Shown here: positions 39,188-42,318 of the stretch, piece by piece
How the letters are laid out: the number at the start of each line of letters is the position of its first letter
Numbering within the stretch: position 1 is the stretch's first letter
IMG/VR virus record: IMGVR_UViG_3300042327_001430
Location: 1 to 42,318 of that record
Length of the DNA: 42,318 bases
Strand: one strand, 5' to 3'
From: a virus
Program-made: the position numbers and the translations under genes
Notes under the pieces: generated by a model
Database searches by the model: none
Seen by the model: the letters and a program-made list of their open reading frames with translations, nothing else
Told to the model about the DNA's origin: nothing

Positions 39188-39351
39188 TGCAAACCGCATA
39201 CATGAAAACGAGTGTGAGCATCCCGGCTGAACTCTTCGACTACCTGAAGAAAAAAGCCGATGCGAACGGAGGAGTGCCAATAAGCCGGTTGGTTGCTGAA
39301 GCCATCCGCCAGCAAGCAAAGAAGGAAGCAAAACGGGAGGCCGCGAAATGA
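39187..39351 (+). CDS. Small ribbon-helix-helix protein, first gene of the early operon
   Basis: A 54-residue protein (49 if it starts at ATG 39202). MKTSVSIPAELFDYLKKKAD followed by PISRLVAEAIRQQAKKEAKR is a classic CopG/Arc-like fold: strand, helix, helix. Such dimers bind direct repeats of about 10 bp such as those overlapping its own start. It faces the divergent regulator at 38720-39016, forming a two-repressor switch. GGGAGG in its last codons serves the next gene. Confidence 0.72.
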   Translation: MQTAYMKTSVSIPAELFDYLKKKADANGGVPISRLVAEAIRQQAKKEAKREAAK

Positions 39352-39551
39352 AAGGCACGATGACCGTTCGCCAAGCCGCCGAGCAAACCGGCGCGCATAA
39401 AGAAACAATCCTTCGCCACATTCGGCGCGGAAGTTTTTCGGCCTGCAAGCCGCTCGCAAATAAAGGCGGCTGGAGGATTTTTCAGGCGTCATTCCAGAAC
39501 TGGATGTCTGACCAGATCGGCGCGACCTCGAACCGGAGGCCCGCCAAATGA
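39348..39551 (+). CDS. Excisionase-like HTH protein, copy 2
   Basis: A 67-residue paralogue of the protein at 37398. Shared parts include the MKGT(I/M)TV start, SFSACKPL, GGWRIF and the TSNxRPAK end. Differences cluster in the recognition helix (TGAHKETILRHIRR against TGACVWTIKQHIYK), so the two probably bind different sites. In the early operon it would act as a regulator rather than a directionality factor, or the reverse. Confidence 0.75.
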   Translation: MKGTMTVRQAAEQTGAHKETILRHIRRGSFSACKPLANKGGWRIFQASFQNWMSDQIGATSNRRPAK

Positions 39552-39703
39552 AATCCCCACGCCTTTTTCTTTGCGAGGGCTACTGCCCGCTCACTGGCCG
39601 CATTCGCGACCTCATCCATGCCGCCGGATTCGGCGATGCAAAAACCCAGTTTTTTCTCAAACACCGGCTCCAAGCCACCCATGTCACCCCAACCAAATTA
39701 TGA
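39548..39703 (+). CDS. Tiny early protein
   Basis: A 51-residue frame with ATGA overlaps at both ends and a GGAGG site inside the previous gene. It begins MKSPRLFLCEGYCPLTGRIR, with two Cys that could bind metal, and has a basic helix later. Function unknown; codon use is good. Confidence 0.55.
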   Translation: MKSPRLFLCEGYCPLTGRIRDLIHAAGFGDAKTQFFLKHRLQATHVTPTKL

Positions 39704-39819
39704 TTGATATAAACGACCCACAATCCGTCTGCCGATCCATCGGCTATTTCCTCACCTACCTCGGCACCGTCGCCCCGCTCGTCGGTCTCGGCTGGGCAAC
39801 CTGGAGGCTGTCGAAATGA
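39700..39819 (+). CDS. Tiny single-TM early protein
   Basis: A 39-residue protein with one hydrophobic helix (YFLTYLGTVAPLVGLGWATW). Such small early membrane peptides can be superinfection exclusion or host takeover factors, but nothing specific is recognised. ATGA overlaps at both ends. Confidence 0.5.
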   Translation: MIDINDPQSVCRSIGYFLTYLGTVAPLVGLGWATWRLSK

Positions 39820-40067
39820 ACTTTTGGATCATCGAAACCGAATCCCTCGACGGCACCATGAAGGAAGTGCGCGGACCTTTCGACACGAGGGCCGCTGCCG
39901 AGGCGCATATCCGCCGCGATTTTGAAGTGTGCTGGAACCAAAGCGAAATTTCGCTCGATGACCGAGACGAAGATTGGTCAGGCACATGGTTGATCGTTGA
40001 GCAGGTCGCCGAGGTGAAGCCGGTGGCAAAGACCACGCTCAAAACGGTGCTCGTGGAGGTAAAATGA
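39816..40067 (+). CDS. Hypothetical early protein
   Basis: An 83-residue acidic protein (MNFWIIETESLDGTMKEVRG; a DRDEDW stretch in the middle; a beta-like end). It overlaps both neighbours by ATGA. It looks like a small alpha/beta fold. Function unknown. Confidence 0.62.
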   Translation: MNFWIIETESLDGTMKEVRGPFDTRAAAEAHIRRDFEVCWNQSEISLDDRDEDWSGTWLIVEQVAEVKPVAKTTLKTVLVEVK

Positions 40068-40249
40068 GCATCGAAGACATCCAGACCATCGAATCCATGC
40101 ACCGGCACGGCGGGGCATTTGCCCGTGCGCTGGCACACGCGGCAGCGGCCGCTGACCCTGAGAACCTTGCGAAGATCAAGGCGACTTGGCCGGAACTCTG
40201 GGAGCGTTACGCCAACTGGAAAACCAAGGAGGAGGCCGGACAATTATGA
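40064..40249 (+). CDS. Small hypothetical early protein
   Basis: A 61-residue helical protein (TIESMHRHGGAFARALAHAA; PENLAKIKATWPELWERYAN). I recognise the ending style from small phage early proteins but no function. It overlaps the next ATG. Confidence 0.62.
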   Translation: MSIEDIQTIESMHRHGGAFARALAHAAAAADPENLAKIKATWPELWERYANWKTKEEAGQL

Positions 40250-40395
40250 CGGCAACCTTTGCAATCTGCCTTGCAGTTTTATCCATCGGAAGCTGCTTCG
40301 CATCCTACCACCTCGGCCGCGAGTCTATGCGGCGGGACATCAGGGACTTTCAAGAGCGGAGACGCCGCTGGGAGGAATTTGATGATGAGGACTGA
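40246..40395 (+). CDS. Small membrane-anchored early protein
   Basis: A 49-residue protein with a hydrophobic N-terminal helix (ATFAICLAVLSIGSCFASYH) followed by an Arg/Glu/Asp-rich tail (DIRDFQERRRRWEEFDDED). It is probably inserted in the inner membrane with the charged tail in the cytoplasm. Function unknown. Confidence 0.6.
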   Translation: MTATFAICLAVLSIGSCFASYHLGRESMRRDIRDFQERRRRWEEFDDED

Positions 40396-40398
40396 GGC

Positions 40399-40421
40399 AT
40401 TCGCCATTCGCAAATAGCGAA
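40399..40421. promoter_or_regulatory. Possible operator before the recombination genes
   Basis: ATTCGC occurs at 40399-40404 and 40406-40411, and its near-complement AGCGAA at 40416-40421, giving a TTCGC/GCGAA dyad. It lies 70 bases before the gene at 40494 in a 98-base gap without a gene. Confidence 0.35.
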
Positions 40422-40493
40422 CCAATTTTCCCTCACCGGACTGCGGCGACCGGAACAGGGACAACGCAAACAGCCGCATTTTATTACGATAAC

Positions 40494-41234
40494 ATGAAAC
40501 TGACAAAGAAAGGTGCCGGGTCCTTTAACCCGCATGACGAGGGGACATTTCGCGCGGTGTGCGTGGATGTGACTCCATTGGTGAAGCAGGTGAGCAAGTT
40601 TGGCGAGAGCGAGGTTTTCCGCCTTGTTTTCGAGACGGATGCGCCAGAGCGTGATGGTGGTCGCCAATGCGTATGGAGCCGGGGCTTTACGCCTTCGCTC
40701 AACGAGAAGGCGAACTTCCGCAAGTTTTTGCGCCAATGGTTCGGGCGTGACCTGACAGCCGCAGAGGAAGCGGAATTCGATACCGAGGCGCTTCTTCTTG
40801 GCAAGACTGCGCAGGTGGTTGTTACGCATGACCATTCGGACAACGGGAACACTTACGCGAATATCATTGCTTGCACCCCATACAAGGGAACGGAACCGCT
40901 GAAGCCCTCGGGCAAATTTACCCGCAAGAAGGACAAGGAAGCCAAGGGCGAGGAAGCGAGCTATCGCGGGGCAGCAAATCCCACGGAGCCAGTGCGCGAA
41001 GCCGAGGCGGTTGACGCAACGCAGGCCGGTGATGACTGGGCAACGGTGAAGGTGCATGTCGGCAAATACAGCGGTAACGAAGTCCGCGACCTCGATGCAG
41101 ACGCCATCGAGAAGCTGAACAAGAACTGGGTGCCGAATGCGGGAACCACAGCCGCCGATCAGCGGTTGGTCAAGGCGCTCAAGCGTGCGCAAGAGGAACT
41201 TTTGGCGGCGGCAGCTGCCGGGGAGGAATTCTAA
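40494..41234 (+). CDS. Putative ssDNA-binding-like replication/recombination protein
   Basis: A 246-residue protein. The first 130 residues look like an OB-fold-type beta domain (EGTFRAVCVDVTPLVKQVSK; EVFRLVFETDAPERDGGRQC; FGRDLTAAEEAEFDTEALLL) seen in phage proteins that precede recombinases. The C-terminal half is charged and ends in an acidic-hydrophobic GEEF, like the acidic tips of SSB proteins. It is followed after two bases by a coiled-coil partner. The assignment rests on pattern and context, not on a sure family match. Confidence 0.58.
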   Translation: MKLTKKGAGSFNPHDEGTFRAVCVDVTPLVKQVSKFGESEVFRLVFETDAPERDGGRQCVWSRGFTPSLNEKANFRKFLRQWFGRDLTAAEEAEFDTEALLLGKTAQVVVTHDHSDNGNTYANIIACTPYKGTEPLKPSGKFTRKKDKEAKGEEASYRGAANPTEPVREAEAVDATQAGDDWATVKVHVGKYSGNEVRDLDADAIEKLNKNWVPNAGTTAADQRLVKALKRAQEELLAAAAAGEEF

Positions 41235-41236
41235 CC

Positions 41237-41980
41237 ATGAGCGACACGCTCGAAATCGTTGTATCGGGCAGTCTTCCCAGCCCACAGATCGAGCTGTCGC
41301 CTGCGGCCTTCAACGCCAGAACATTGGCGTTGGAGGCGAGCGGGCGCATTAAGGCGATTGCCTCGGTGGCTGACCTCGACGCGGCGGCATCCGCTTTGAC
41401 GAAGCTCAAGGCTCTGACCCGTTCGGTGGAGGATAGCCGCAAGGAGGTGAAGGCGCCGGTGCTCGAGGTTGGCCGGCGGATCGACGCAGTGGCGAAGGAT
41501 TACCTGACATCCCTGGAGTCAGAAGCCAAGCGCCTTTCGGTGATTGTTGGCTCTTACCAAGAAGCCCAACGCCGGAAGGCTGAGAAGGAACGCGAGGAAG
41601 CGGCCAAGGCACAGGCGGATGCCATCGCGGAGATGAACGCCAAGCAGGCAGAAGCCGTGGCCAATGGCGACGAGGCGGCAGCAGATGCCGCCCGTGCCGA
41701 GGCAGCGGACAAGATTGCCGCAAGCCAACTGGCTGCAATCAATGCCGATGGGCCAAGGCCGGAAGGCATCACGAGCCGGACGAGCTGGAAATTTGAGGTG
41801 GTGGACATCGCCGCTCTCTATGCCGCTCGCCCGGAACTCTGCGTCATCACCCCAAACAATGCTGCAATCCGTGCCGTGGTAAAGACAGGGGCGAAAATCC
41901 CCGGTCTTCGTGTCTGGCAGGAGGCAGCGGCCATCGTGCGAGTATCCGCTCCGGTGAAAGTGGAGGAATACGATTACTGA
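41237..41980 (+). CDS. Coiled-coil recombination-associated protein (putative)
   Basis: A 247-residue protein. The middle (about 60-160) is a long Ala/Glu/Lys coiled coil (REEAAKAQADAIAEMNAKQA), and the C-terminal 75 residues are a compact domain (TSWKFEVVDIAALYAARPEL; VVKTGAKIPGLRVWQE). This layout is typical of phage proteins encoded beside ssDNA-annealing or SSB-like genes (DUF1351-like), though I cannot confirm the family. The start has the SD-like GGGGAGGAATTC upstream. Confidence 0.58.
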   Translation: MSDTLEIVVSGSLPSPQIELSPAAFNARTLALEASGRIKAIASVADLDAAASALTKLKALTRSVEDSRKEVKAPVLEVGRRIDAVAKDYLTSLESEAKRLSVIVGSYQEAQRRKAEKEREEAAKAQADAIAEMNAKQAEAVANGDEAAADAARAEAADKIAASQLAAINADGPRPEGITSRTSWKFEVVDIAALYAARPELCVITPNNAAIRAVVKTGAKIPGLRVWQEAAAIVRVSAPVKVEEYDY

Positions 41981-41981
41981 T

Positions 41982-42318
41982 ATGCCAACCCTTGCCGAAA
42001 TCCTCGCCAAGAAAGCGGCCAAAACTTTTCAACTCAAACAAGAGGAGGAAGTTATTCTGACACCCGAAGGGCCGCATTATGCCAAGCTTGTCGGTGCGGA
42101 TGGGAGGTTCATTAAATGGCTTCCAAAACCCGAGACAACCGGCCTCAAGATCACGCCGGACAGCGAAAAGGCAGACCTCGCTGCCAGCATTAAGCAGGGA
42201 CTCGACGCCTGCGCCCCAAAAGTCAAACCCCCGGCTCCACGCGAGTTGGGGGCATTGACCCTCGGGGAGCGCGTTCCAATGGATCAACCAAAGGAGGGAG
42301 CACCAGCAGCGGAGTGGG
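41982..42318 (+). CDS. Hypothetical protein, N-terminal part of the junction-spanning gene
   Basis: ATG 41982 lies one base after the previous stop. The first residues MPTLAEILAKKAAKTFQLKQ form a helix, then EEVILTPEGPHYAKLVGADG and a Pro-rich linker (KVKPPAPREL). The frame runs through the 127-base terminal repeat and continues at position 1 of the window to TAA 292-294, giving about 167 residues. Function unknown; it belongs to the block that leads into the PIF1-like helicase. Confidence 0.78.
   Translation, partial: MPTLAEILAKKAAKTFQLKQEEEVILTPEGPHYAKLVGADGRFIKWLPKPETTGLKITPDSEKADLAASIKQGLDACAPKVKPPAPRELGALTLGERVPMDQPKEGAPAAEW
42192..42318. repeat. Terminal direct repeat, right copy
   Basis: Exact copy of 1-127. 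Trimming one copy closes the genome at 42,191 bp and restores the open frame of the junction gene. Confidence 0.93.

Overview
The window is a complete, circularly permuted genome of a temperate, long-tailed (siphovirus-like) bacteriophage. Bases 1-127 are repeated exactly at 42192-42318, so the unique circle is 42,191 bp; one gene runs across the junction (41982 through the end, continuing at 1-294). Base composition is GC-rich with GC-rich third codon positions, with several clearly AT-richer islands. Nearly every gene is on the + strand; the exceptions are an HNH endonuclease (9281-9943) and a ribbon-helix-helix regulator (38720-39016). The host is not proven. The attachment site is the 3' part of a tRNA-Leu(UAA)-like gene, so the host has a tRNA-Leu ending in that sequence. 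A member of the Verrucomicrobia/PVC group is my tentative guess from general gene style only.

Read as a prophage, the map starts at the attachment region (37151-37398). Then come an excisionase-like HTH gene and tyrosine integrase (37398-38623), a divergent immunity region with two ribbon-helix-helix proteins (38720-39351), tiny early genes (39348-40395), a putative ssDNA-binding/recombination pair (40494-41980), the junction gene, a PIF1-like helicase, a small protein with a clamp-binding-like QLDLF motif, a VirE-type primase/D5-type SF3 helicase (to 4439), a candidate replication origin (4440-4687), a RusA-like resolvase with an odd reading-frame structure, small zinc-binding proteins, and a run of MSDTPETD-type coiled-coil genes (to 8602).

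The late half holds terminase small subunit, an antisense HNH gene, a ParB-methyltransferase fusion, GpA-type terminase large subunit, a small AT-richer cassette with its own dyads, candidate promoter and two terminators (13104-14212), connector, portal, ClpP-like protease with scaffold tail, major capsid, head-tail joining genes, tail tube, a tail assembly chaperone pair with a lambda-type GGGAAAG frameshift site, tape measure, distal tail genes, and eight putative fibre/receptor-binding genes (25618-35407). Four of these share a related N-terminal adaptor. A lysis cassette follows (35404-36883), then a small gene with no usual start codon, then the attachment region.

The most unusual signal is a recurrent TTTGACA heptamer, usually followed by a short dyad, at fixed short distances (13-14, 20-21 or 29 nt) before the start codons of at least ten mostly structural genes. 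It does not fit a normal sigma-70 promoter because the start codon would fall where the -10 box should be. Other strong signals are the -1 frameshift cassette with its downstream stem, the tRNA-Leu attP flanked by GGGTAACA repeats, a RusA gene in which two frames both carry RusA-like sequence, and paired operators that link the immunity region to the small cassette inside the late region.
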